Of a DNA stretch of 64,000 nt, positions 12,191 through 22,959 are shown piece by piece. Location: assembly GCF_000143535.2 (NCBI RefSeq), contig NC_037318.1:2356001-2420000 (forward strand), given 5' to 3'. The position numbers and the translations under genes are program-made. Numbering within the stretch: position 1 is the first letter of the stretch; each line of letters starts with the position of its first letter. The notes below the pieces were generated by a model, which saw only the letters and a program-made list of their open reading frames with translations, did not search any database and had not been told where the DNA came from. This DNA comes from Botrytis cinerea B05.10 (taxonomy: Eukaryota; Ascomycota; Leotiomycetes; Helotiales; Sclerotiniaceae).

Positions 12191-13339
12191 CTTGGAGTAT
12201 GATTACGTGCGTATGGAAGGGGTTTAGGAAAGAATACCCTTTATAGATATGCTATCGACGTGCTCAGTATTTGATCTATTGTTATACCTCTGGCGTTTTT
12301 AAGGTTTCCCAAGAGTTGGAAACGGCGTTTCGAATGGAGGCTTGGCGTGACTTTCGTGTGATATGATGTAGATACCTGGGAATAGATAGGGATAGGTACA
12401 GCCTAGTTGGTATCAGATATTAGATCGTCTTTGGACACGGCTGAGCACGGATGGAGAGAATTGGCATACAGCAAGCAAGCTTAGCGAAGCCACATGTTAG
12501 TGGGCGGGGGCGGATAGCCTAGCCCGGCACAGTGTCGCATCACAGTGAACGCCCCAGTTATTAATGCTCCAGTAAATATAGGCCCCCAACTTTGATTCTG
12601 CGCCATTACCGACTATCGTTCACAGCGTTGCGTTGGCGTAATCACTTATTAGAGTCACTACTCTACCCCATTATTGAATGACTGCATTGAATGACTGGGC
12701 TCGGTAAGCCCCATGAAAGGTAATATGGTTGCGTAACTTCCTGAATGGTGATTTGCTCCGTTTCCCGTTTGTGATTTGGGGGCTGCAAATACATGTGCCG
12801 GTTATGCAACGGCTTGTTTATAAGTGCTTATGCCTCATCTGATGTGAGATGTAAGGATTTTCCATTTGTAATTTGTGATTAATTAACAAAAAAAATCCCT
12901 TGTGTTGCTTCATTAGGACTAGAATGATTTGGCCTATTAATATCTAATTGTATACCCAGGTAGAAAAAGTATAATAGATAATGGCTTGTGAATAATTTGA
13001 ACGACAACATCACACCACCCCATAATGACAAGCAAAATGCTTAGTAGCTTTCCCTAACCCTTACAAGCGTAGACGCGAGGTTGATTTCTCTCGAGCGTCC
13101 AATGATCTTCGTGTAATTTGTTTTAAGCGCTGTGCCTCTCGACTGCTCTCAATATCATTTTATTTGATCAATTGTGGATACACCCATACGAAAAGTCCCA
13201 TATTTCCATTTATGGGCAATTGGCCCGAACAATGGTCATCAACGCGAAAAGCTTTGAAATTATTGCCTTCTGGTTTGTGAATATCTTCTGTCTTTGCCAG
13301 TCAAAGTTGCTGCTTTTTGTTGCTGTTCAGTCGTCAATC
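12191..13339. other. Intergenic: divergent promoters of the microprotein and P450-3
   Basis: About 1.15 kb between the starts of two divergently oriented genes. No domain-bearing frame is present. The plus-strand frame is open upstream of 13340 from 13172, but the residues there do not resemble a P450 N-terminus. Confidence 0.5.
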
Positions 13340-15086
13340 ATGGCTGGTTTTTCGTTATTCTTAGGATTTATCCTCCCGGTGGCAGCATGGATTTCATACG
13401 TACTGTATTCGTTAGCTGTCAACTACAATAAAGCCAAGACAACTGGTCTACCCATCGTTATCTTGCCTATTGATTCCGGCAATCCTCTATGGATGGCCGT
13501 TGATACCAAGATCTTGCCATACTTCAAAAATCTACCCTTCACCAAAAACTTTACTCGGTTCAATTATCGAGGATGGGAAATTCACGATCGATACAAAGCT
13601 CATCAGGAGATAGGCGATGCGTTTATTCTCGTCACCCCGGGCAAAAATTGGCTACAACTTTGCAATGCAGAGACTTTGATTGATATCAATGCACGTGGTA
13701 AAGAATTCACCAGACCAACGGAGATGTTGGCGATGTTGAACGTGTTTGGGCCTAATCTCGGGACAACCGAAGGAACACAATGGCAGCGTCATCGCAAAAT
13801 CACCGCCACTTGTTTCAACGAGAACAATAATGAGATTGTTTGGTCCGAAGTCATTCGTCAAGCAACAGGAATGCGAAAATACTGGTCATCAAAGTCCTCC
13901 ATCAATACCATTGGCGACGATGTCCGCACGTTGTCATTGCACGTGATGTCTAGTGCTGGTTTTGGAAAATCATATCCATATCAAGGAGCAGAAGAAGAAT
14001 CTGACACTCAAGGCTCTGCGAATATCAGAGATGCATTGAAATTGATTTTGGACAACTGTATCGCTTTGGTTGTACTGGGCCCAAAGAATTTGGACAAATG
14101 GTGGTTGCCAAAAAGTTGGAAACCGCTTCATGAAGCGACTGTCACATTCCAAAACTACATGACAGATGCATACGAAGAAGGAAAGAAAGCTGCCGCGGAC
14201 GGAAACACACATGGAAACAACTTGATGAATTCACTTGTGCGCGCGTCTCAAGCGGAAAGCAAGGAAGCTTCCAGCCAAGGTGGCTTGACGGAACAAGAAA
14301 TTTACGGAAACATTTTCGTCTTCAATTTCGCTGGTCATGATACCACAGCTAATACACTGGCTTTTGGTATTTCCATGATAGCTACTCGTCCCGATGTTCA
14401 AGATTGGATTGCCGAAGAGATCAACGAAGTTTTCGGGGACCAAGACCCAGAAACTTCAAACTATGCAGAAATATTTCCTCGTCTGAAGCGTTGTTTGGCT
14501 GTTACTGTAAGTCATCATTTACAACCAATTCACTAGACTCATAACCATTCCCAACTTATACTGACCCTTCTCATAGTACGAAACAGTCCGTCTCTTCACT
14601 CCCGTAGCCATTGTCAAAACAAGTGGCCCCGAGCCCCGAGAGCTCAAAGTAAACGACTCAACTCACGTCCTTCCACCCCATACCATGATCATCCCCAGTT
14701 ACTCAGCCATGCACACCCATCCCCGTCACTGGGGTTCTAATTCACTTGCCTGGGAGCCCTCTCGCTGGATCATCCCCGCTTCATCACCTTCAAACCCAGC
14801 TACTGAAACCTTTATGGAATTTCCAAAGGCAAACAATCCGTTCATTGCTTGGTCTGGTGGTGTGAGAGTTTGTCCCGGGAGAAAATTCTCGCAAGTTGAG
14901 TTTGTTGGGGTGTTGGTGGGACTTTTCAAAGATTACAAGGTCAAGCCTGTACAGCTTGAGGGCGAGAGTGAGGAGGATGCAATTGAGAGGTTGAAGTTGT
15001 TGATCAAAGAGGATACCGGGTTTAGATTGCTACTGCAGTTGTTACATCCGGAAAAAATGTTTTTTAAATGGGAGAAAAGAGTTTAA
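13340..15086 (+). CDS. Cytochrome P450 (P450-3), CYP4/CYP3-clan-like, two exons, 558 aa
   Basis: Heme-thiolate monooxygenase. Exons are 13340-14506 and 14577-15086 (1677 bp, in frame), with donor GTAAGT and acceptor CATAG. I chose ATG 13340 because the following residues form the hydrophobic anchor (FSLFLGFILPVAAWISYVLY). The I-helix is canonical, FNFAGHDTTANT, with both the acid-alcohol Asp/Thr pair and the Gly. ExxR is YETVRL, directly after the intron. The heme loop reads WSGGVRVCPGRKFSQVE, with cysteine near residue 488; this WSGG...KFSQVEF form is typical of a group of fungal CYP4/CYP3-clan P450s. The C-helix motif is WQRHRK. It is the third P450 within 15 kb. Substrate unknown. Confidence 0.95.
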
Positions 15087-16713
15087 TGGTCTCATGTGCG
15101 GGGAAAGAAGATATGTTTGTGGAAGATGGAAGGGATATTCATTGTAATTATTTAGTTGTATATTTATAAAAGACTCGTCTTCTTCTTTTCACTATGTGTA
15201 TCATGATTTATCTCCACGCGGTAAGCACAGAGTGAAAGGCTTCGAGTCGACCCTTGGCGAATTAAAATTCGTGATTATCCCAAGGTTTACTTCGGCCCCG
15301 CAGGTTCTTTCATCTTTTTCTCATCATCAAAAGTTTGGATTTATTGCCACCTACCAGTGCAGTTTCGCTGTCTATATGCATAACCTCTCATCATCCACGT
15401 TAATAGCATTATCAGTCTGCACAAGCTATGAATTGCTAAGAATTTTCAATCACAATTCTCTCTTTCGATACAGACTTGAGGGGAAAACAAACTGAGACCT
15501 GGCCAACCCTCCCTCCTCTATGAGCGTTCTTGAAGTAAATATGTGAGCCCTACCCTTCTCACGTATCGTAGACATTAAGGTCTTTTATATCTCACCCTCG
15601 CATATATATTATCCGATCAAAAGTAAGACAATCTCTTTTTCCAGATTCCTTCATTCAGCATCTTAAGCTATCTCTTCACGCCACAATTCAAACTTACACT
15701 TACTTGTATGCTCTTCTCTAGTGTTTGCTTGGTTCTTCGAATAGATAGCACCCTAGAAGCTCTCGATATCTTCCCCCTTCCAATAGATCAATCTTTAGCC
15801 GTTGAGATTATTCTTTGATCGTTCTTGTTTCTCGATATTTACACCGCAAACCTATTTGTTGACTGGATCTTTAAAGGAGGGGTAGGTGGTTTCATAGGCG
15901 CAATCTCTGCATTCATATTGTCATACGCTTATTCTCACTGTCGTATTTATGAATTCATCATTTAACTTGAATTTATATCATTTCATGTGGCCCATTCTAT
16001 ATCACTCCCAAACTGATCCACAATAGCTTGAAACGTCAAATGAGTAGAAGATAGACCCAGTATACACAAACAAATACAGCAGATCTATCTCCTAACACAT
16101 ATGTATTCTGTCTTGAGCTAATTACACAGCGTCACATATTGCCCCCCTTTCCCTCCCCAACATATCTCTTCTTACACTTTCCGGAATTCCGAAATTTCCA
16201 CTATCTCGTATTCCTAATGAGACATTCTCCGAGCTTTGTCATTTGTATGTTAAATGAATCGGCGTGGTTTAACCTGAGAGTGATTGGAATAGATTTCATT
16301 GTTCTTTACAGAACACTCTTCTTGATTGCCGTTCCTCAAATTCTGGAGTTGAGATGGTGGATGCATATCGTTGACGGAAACAGGGCAAGGCATGATTACA
16401 TTTCTCACAAAATGCCTTCGTTGTATGGAAAGAAAATGCTGAATTGGGGAGTTTCTTGATACCCAGATATATTCCTACGAGTAGTGAAGCTGATGTCTAA
16501 AAGTCATGCGTTTTGCTCCTCCCAAAATGTGATGATTAAGACCAAGAATGAGATATAGAAGTAACGACGATAACAAATTTCTATTGAATTCATGAACGCT
16601 GCACTCTTGCTACCATTTTCTTCATCTCATCGATACATCTTGACTATGTGAAGTGCACCCCCTCCTCATTCTCCCAAAAAGATTCATTGTACGTTTCGAC
16701 TGACTATACATTT
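15087..16713. other. Gene-poor intergenic stretch
   Basis: The 3' flank of P450-3 (AT-rich, 15140-15185) is followed by about 1.5 kb of pyrimidine-rich DNA. A short frame from ATG 16217 to 16459 (about 80 codons) follows a pyrimidine-rich run, but it has no recognisable domain, so I do not call it a gene. The MITE described separately begins at 16716. Confidence 0.5.
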
Positions 16714-16715
16714 TA

Positions 16716-17230
16716 CAGCAAATTACTCTCATGCCCCTCAAATATCATTTAATTACTCTCATACCCTAAAATTGAAAAAAAAAATACTCTTATACCCTTT
16801 AGATTCTATAATAGAATCTATCATAGATTCTATAATCAAATGAATAGATTCTAATCTTTTGAAACTAGATTTTATATTTAAAGAAGATACAAAAATTACA
16901 AATTACTTTATTATAGAATCTATCTTAAAATTAGAATTATAGAAAAATAGATTCTATAATTAAAAATATAAGTTCTATAATAAATAATAGAAGGATAGAT
17001 TCTATAATTAAAAGTATAGATTCTATAATAAGCGAAAGTAAGATAGATTTTATAATATGATTTTGATAAAGATAGAATCTAATCTAAAATAGCTAGATTC
17101 TATAATTTTAGATTAGATTCTATAATAGAATCTATAATAGAATCTAAAAGACATAAGAGTAAATTATTTCTGAATTTCAGGGCATAAGAGTAATTAAATG
17201 ATATTTGAGGGGTATAAGAGTAATTTGCTG
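16716..17230. mobile_element. 515-bp mariner-type MITE with 56-bp terminal inverted repeats and TA target site
   Basis: The ends are near-perfect inverted repeats starting CAGCAAATTACTCT. About 56 bp match with only five differences, all transitions. A TA dinucleotide flanks each end (16714-16715 and 17231-17232), as expected for Tc1/mariner insertion. Each terminal repeat contains a direct repeat of the motif AATTACTCTYATRCCC about 30 bp apart. There is no transposase; the core (about 16800-17150) is extremely AT-rich and built from many forward and reverse copies of TAGATTCTATAAT. It is non-autonomous and needs a transposase supplied elsewhere. Confidence 0.85.
16795..17155. repeat. Palindromic AT-rich repeat array (TAGATTCTATAAT units) in the MITE core
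   Basis: The unit TAGATTCTATAAT and its reverse complement ATTATAGAATCTA occur about ten or more times in alternating orientation. They sometimes abut to form perfect palindromes such as TAGATTCTATAATAGAATCTA. The array could fold into multiple hairpins on either strand. Confidence 0.8.
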
Positions 17231-17535
17231 TACATTTTAACCTTAGGTCACATATGAGGTCTTTGCTTCCACCAAAAAAACTTATTTCGTACGATCCAAT
17301 GCGGATTTCAAAACGAAGAGAATGATCATCACTTGAAAGCTTATATAGTCACCCCCGTTTCAGGAATTCAAGATTTAGTTATCCATATCCACCTTTCTGA
17401 ATTTCAGACGGACCATCATTTTCAATGCGGTCTTAGCTTTGAGCCTTCTAGTCCTCTGTTTCCCGATATAGAAATGCTGCTACTTGTATTATGAAGAATT
17501 AAGTACTTTTCTGCTAAGGGTTAAGATAGGGCATT

Positions 17536-17707
17536 CAATAGTTCGGACTGCAGTTCAACAATTTAAGGTTTTGAATATCTAAAAGTAATTAGAATATTCA
17601 AATCAATCAGGATATTAAATTTGGTAAGAATACTAAACCATTTTCAGATATCTAATTACTTTTAGATATTCAAATCCCTACATTGTTGAACTGCAGTCCG
17701 ACCATTG
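17536..17707. mobile_element. 172-bp inverted-repeat element, copy A
   Basis: The left end reads CAATAGTTCGGACTGCAG and continues TTCAACAAT; the right end is its inverse with two differences near the tip. The inner arms also pair: the left TATCTAAAAGTAATTAG matches the right CTAATTACTTTTAGATA, so the whole element is nearly a long hairpin around a short AT-rich loop. A related copy lies at 30963-31135. There is no coding capacity. It is a MITE-like element of a family different from the one at 16716. Confidence 0.75.
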
Positions 17708-18189
17708 GACATACCGGGATAAGATGAGAGATGATTTCAAGTAGGAAACTGTCTGCACATTGAAAGCCCGTCACCACCCCGTTCCTAGATCTATCTGTCT
17801 GTGGGTGCGGAGTTGGAACAGACCACGATACTCCTTGTCATTTCTTCTCAACTGATCGTTATCACCATTGTGTATAGCAACAGTACTTAATTACCGTCAC
17901 CCACGTCATGCACAGGACCGAGTTGGTTCTTCAAATTTGTTTCTCCAGCGAACGCTATCTGCAACAAATGTAAGAACACAAGTTGCCTTCCCCATCGCTC
18001 GTTGCTACAACACATTATTATAGATAGCGCTAGCTTTACCGAAGCCAGTCAGGATCTTGGCGCAAGAATGTATGATTCTAAAATACTACGCTTAGTGCAT
18101 GAGCCGATTTCTTCAAGCTCTTTTGAAACAGATAAGATAGATGCCGACCCGGACACTGCAAGAACACATAGCACGATACCCTTCATCGT

Positions 18190-18600
18190 TCCAATTTACG
18201 TACGTGCTGGTCAGAGAGAACGTACGCAAGCTCGAGCTAATGGAGGATTAGAAAAAGTATTTTCAGAAACCATTACATTTTCACATCGTCCTCGTAAGAT
18301 ACCACCGATGACCAAAAACCACCTCCGTGTATCCTGATTGAAAGTCGAGTTCCTCTACTCACATCAAGGTAGTAGGACAAATCATAGCAGAGGCATCTTT
18401 AATTGTAGATAAGAAAGTTACTTGAATTTGCAGATCTTTTCAGATCTCTTCTTCTTCTTCTTCTTCTTTGAATTCTGAAATCAGAAAACAAAAAAGGTCT
18501 GTAAACTTAAGGCTTCACAACCTTTTCCTCCAGCCATAGCCCACTTTGACCTATTCTATATATGAATTGAACTCGATCTATCTTGCTTTGATATGTTCAG
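18190..18600. repeat. Dispersed repeat, copy A (pairs with 31445-31765)
   Basis: This 0.4-kb segment shares a clear, diverged match in the same orientation with 31445-31765. Shared anchors include GTGCTGGTCAG, GAAACCATTACATTTTCACAT, GAAAGTTACTTGAATTT, TCTTTTCAGATCT and TATATGAATTGAA. The matched part includes about 30 codons open in both copies (RAGQR..RT..RANG...FSETITFSH). Copy A sits in a 111-codon frame (18002-18337), so an exon cannot be excluded. A TTC microsatellite lies at about 18449-18471. Confidence 0.65.
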
Positions 18601-18653
18601 ATCTTTGCAGAGTGCGTTTCCTAAGAGATCTCTGATGTTTGGATATGAGTTAC

Positions 18654-19615
18654 TCAAATGAGATCTTCTGTTCCATCGGATACACGCAACTCTTTCCATT
18701 CACCTTCCTTTTGCTTTTTGGAACCAGATTCTTCTCCATGCTCGACCTTTCTCTTCTTTCCCTTTCCCTTTTTCTTTCTCTTCACTTCTTTGCTGGCACC
18801 TGCTTCGACTCCCGAATCTTGTCCATCATCATCTGTATCACCTCTTTTTGTATCACCTTGAGATATATCCGCCAATCCCTCCGCATTTCTCTCTGCCTCC
18901 TTCATGTCCTTCTCTGCCTCTTTCATGTTCTTCTCTACCTTGCTCTCATTCATTCTCTCTTCATTCTCTCTTGCCTTTCCCTCTTCGTTAATATCATTCT
19001 CCCTCTCCTTTTCCTCCTTGTATTTCTCGACTGATGCCATAACTTTGTCAAAATCGTCGACAAATTTCTCACTCATATCATCCCAAACTCCATGTTCGAC
19101 CAACAACTGCTTTTCAGCAGTCCAATCAATGTTTGTATGCATGCGGGTGACTTCTGAACGACCGAACAGCATTTCTTCCGTGGCTATCTCGAAAATCGAT
19201 AACAAACAGTCAGCAACTAAAGTAGAAATTGATCAGCTTCTGTTGAATATGCAGAAATTATTTGAACCTTTTTACATAACATTCGTTAAGTATCAGTGAA
19301 GAAACGCTGCTAATATTTTCTTCGACATTCTTTGGTGCTGATGCCTCATTGGAAGATTTCTCTGCATTTTTCAGTGCCCCTTGCGAAGACTTTAAAACAA
19401 AAATCTAGCTATGTTTGCTAAAAGTTAGTGACAATAAAAGCACATTAGAGATCAAAAGGACAGTGAGATCCATATACCTTATCTATGAACTCGTTTGCGT
19501 TCTTAGTAGCAGTAAATGCATGTGAGTCTGCCGGACTTGCGATCATCAAAACTCCTCTGGTCGCAATATCTATGTTATGGACAGGGTCGCCAATCAATGT
19601 AATGCCATGATACAT
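18654..19615 (-). CDS. Orphan lysine/glutamate-rich protein, three exons, 269 aa
   Basis: I do not recognise this protein. Exons 19615-19478, 19389-19281 and 19216-18654 join in frame (810 bp). The first intron has donor GTATAT; the second has the weaker donor GTTATG. Residues 1-46, starting MYHGITLIGDP, look globular. The middle (about 80-130) is predicted helical, with DWTAEKQLLVEHGVWDDM. From about 135 to 210 the chain is a charged K/E-rich coiled coil, and the C-terminus carries a strong nuclear-localisation-like cluster, KRKKKGKGKKRKVEH. An in-frame stop lies about 20 codons before the chosen ATG, though an earlier exon is possible. A nuclear role is suggested by composition only. Confidence 0.5.
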
Positions 19616-21660
19616 ATGAACTTTTCCATCATCACTTTTGCTTAACCGAAAATTTCAACCAATACGATTTTCAATAGATGATTGTTGTCATTCTTGTTCT
19701 AGACATCTTTTATGCCGTAACAATGACAAAGTCAACTCGTAGTTTGGCTTTACGTGAATAAGATTCGATCAAATCTCATCATCAATGAAATCGTTTCTTC
19801 GATTGAAATTTGGATCATTCATGACAGAGCTCTCGAACAGAAACTATAGCAACAGGTTATGTATTTTAAACTTCAACTCGAATTGGGCAATGCATGAAAT
19901 TTATATAAGACTGGGCCAAACCTTCTATCTATCTGAGTATTTCGAACATTCCCGATTAGATATAAATTGCACGAGTTTTCGATAATCCATCGAGTAGACT
20001 TGACATTTCCATTACTGTCCCAGAAAGATAAGACGGGTAAGAATGATTCTAGGGCCTTTGGATAGTACCATTCACTATTGCAGATTTTCTTCCCAAAGCT
20101 CAAAACCATCACTTCAATGTGATCAACATAGGTTACGCTCCTTCTCTACCAGATGACAGGTGATTCTCGTTTGATATCATACAGTTCGGGGTATAAATAT
20201 CTCATCTTCAAACTTGACGACGCAAACTACAGTCCAAAGCTCGAACAGGAAAAGATCGAAGGTTCTAAATCTACGTGAGTTTACCTTGTACTCATCTCCA
20301 ACCAAGCTCGAGATTCAAAATAGTCTACACATCTTCATCTTGGTTTGAAAGACACATGGGCTCTGTAGATCCCAATTCGTTTCTTGCTGTTGTTCCTCCC
20401 GAGAAGTGTTGACGAGAGAGATATTTGACTATTGCCGTAAAAAAAAAAGAAAAAAAAAAAAGTTTCTTGTCGCCAGCACAAGCAACTGTAAGAAATCTCC
20501 TCAGCAGCTCTCAAACCGGAACATCAGCATAGATTTCTTCAAAACGATACTTACAGTAGTTTCAATGTAAGTCTGGAAATTGAGAGCTGGAAGATGAATA
20601 TTGCGGGGTTGTACTCAGTTTTAGATGGTGTAGAAGCACTTTGAATACTATACTCGGACGAGAAGACGCGAAAGTCAAGTCATCCAACCTGGTAGAGTTG
20701 GTTCGCTCGCAAAAAATGTTCCAAGTATAAAAAGAAATACTGTCTCTGCCTGGAATCAGCACACTACAATCCGCAGCGATTTCCCGGGATTGGATGGGGA
20801 ACATATTCCGGACGTCTTTTAAAACTTTCCTAAAGAGAAAAAGGTTCGAGTCGAGCTATTCGAGGCCTCAAAACTGGGCGTCCTGTGCATGTTACGGGTT
20901 TTGCTATCATTTAACAGACTGATTGTTATCTTACATGAAATATCTCGTTCGAACTCGAACGGTCGTTAGAAAACTTTCTTGCTGGCCGAGAGAGAAAAAC
21001 CACGAAAAACCACAAAAAACCACGCGCGACCAAACATATCATTCCCGCCGAGAACCATACCAATTACGTGCACCGAATGCGTAGAATACAGATTCTGTTT
21101 AAGAGCATGAAAGAACATCCAGCAGTTGCTGCCGAGGAGTCATGCGGGAGAAAGTGAAGAAGTGTTAAACGGTTATATACATCAGACGACGGAAGTTTGT
21201 TCCTGACTTGGAAGAGAGTTGGCATTCACTGGATCATATGAAAGAAATCTTAACTTAGGACCACTTAATCATAAAGCGTTGGATGAGCTACGAAAAACGC
21301 TGATTCTTGATGTCTGGAATTGTTATAAATATTGGGTATTGTGATTTTAGCAACACATCCCTCATTTGAAACATCAGTGCGGATCAACAGTATAGCAGGT
21401 TCTCAAGCTTTCACGTCCAACTAGCGTCACAAACAATAATAAAATTTAAGCTCGAAAAATGTTCAATTCTGTTTATACAGGACATAATATATACAAGAAA
21501 GTGACATGAAGCCTATCCAACTCATCATGCGGCTCATAAATTTTCCATCCAAGCTATGCCCGATAGCCCGAATCAGATCCAAAAATAAACCATCAAAATA
21601 TCATCAAAAAGATTTTTAGTCAAAAGGAGGTGCTGATTTTAAACCAAAGAGGTTCAGAAT
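19616..21660. other. Intergenic, no gene seen
   Basis: Two kb without a supportable gene. Frames at 19873-20112 and 20562-20804 (minus) lack domains and splice support. A poly-A run lies near 20440-20460, and repeated ACCACGAAAAA/ACCACAAAAA motifs occur near 21000. The 3' flank of the AA9 gene lies at the right end. Confidence 0.5.
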
Positions 21661-22959
21661 TTATGCAGCGGTAACGGTGACAGTTACGACGTCAGTAACA
21701 GTGACGTAGTCGGTGATCATATCAGTGACAACGTTTGAAGGTGCCGAGGTGACAGCTGGGGCTGAGGTAACAACTGATGCAGCGGAACTGGCAACAACTG
21801 ATGAAGCAACGCTAGCAACGGAGCTGGAGGCAACAGCTGAGGAGGAGGCTACTGGAGCAGCGGAACTGACGGCGGCAACTTGTGCGCTGGTTTGAGCGGA
21901 GGAAGAGGCGACAACAGCGGCCGATGAAGCGGCGCTTGAGGTAGCTACGGCGGCGGCTGAAGAAGCAGCTGAAGAAACGACGGCGGCTCCGGTGGCAACT
22001 GCTCCGGAAGTACCTAGATTGAGTTAGAAATTATGATCCAAAGAGAGATATTTGTAAAGAGGAAATCGAAAGCTTACCTTGAGCAACGGAAGCAGTAGCG
22101 GAAGCCCATTGAGTAGGACCTGGGACATCGTATGAAGCAATGGAAGCGTAGATGTTGACGTTGACACCGGCTTCAGTCTCGGTGTAAAGAGCCGTACCGA
22201 GAGTGGTATCTGCGCTAGCTGGAACAGCAGATCCAGAGCCGGAAACCCAAAGGTTAATACATTGTGGGTAGTTTTGAGCTCCATCGGCTTGCTCAGCGGA
22301 GTGGAGTGCGATGATCTCGTGGCGGAGAACGTAACCACCTGGTGCCAAGGACTCTGGGATGGTAACAGACCAGGAGTTGTTGTTGGCGATGAGCTGATCA
22401 GATGCCCATGTACCTGGGACGGTGGAATCATCGATAAGTCCTACACCATCGATCTTGAAGAATCCGAGGGTGGTCTTGTCAACAGTTGTGCAATCACCTC
22501 CAGTACAGGCAGCAAGGTAGTCTAAAATATTGATTAGTGAGAAGAATATGCAAAGAGATTTGATATGAGCATACCGATGACTGGACCGTGATGCGAATCG
22601 GGCCAGGTGGTCCATTGCAAGTTAACCTCACTTCCGGCAGTGACATTAACGTATCCTTGAGCATTGGTAGCGGCCAAGTGGCAGATGATGTCGGATGTAC
22701 CATAAGCATCTGGTGCAATGAAACCGTTCGATTGATCAGTTGGGTCGGACCATCCAGCAACGACTGGTGCAACTTGCTCGTATTGGAAAGCTGGGTTGTA
22801 ACCCTCGTACCTTTTTGAATATAAGCTTTTATCCCAAGAACTTTATTTGAGTTTTACTTACCAAACACCATCAGCAGTGATACCTTGGACACGTCCGTGA
22901 GCAGCAACACCAGAGATAAAAGCGGCACCAGCCACAACGGCGATCTTGGAGAAAGACAT
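21661..22959 (-). CDS. AA9 lytic polysaccharide monooxygenase with Ser/Ala/Val-rich tail, four exons, 376 aa
   Basis: Secreted copper enzyme that oxidatively cleaves cellulose or related glucans. Exons are 22959-22862, 22810-22575, 22521-22078 and 22013-21661 (1131 bp, in frame). A 20-residue signal peptide ends SGVAA, giving mature His21 in HGRVQG, the N-terminal half of the copper histidine brace. The second brace His is in WPDSHHGPV (about residue 106), and the axial Tyr is in GAQNYPQC. The catalytic domain ends near residue 255. The remaining 120 residues are almost only Ala, Ser, Val and Thr and end [12 protein letters not shown]. Such a tail suggests an O-glycosylated stalk; the hydrophobic end could be wall- or GPI-related, but I see no clear omega site. 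A paralogue starts at 29556 on the other strand. Confidence 0.95.

Noticed and set aside
16217..16459. About 80-codon frame after a pyrimidine-rich leader
   Set aside because: No recognisable domain and alternative intron-like signals inside it; could equally be non-coding.
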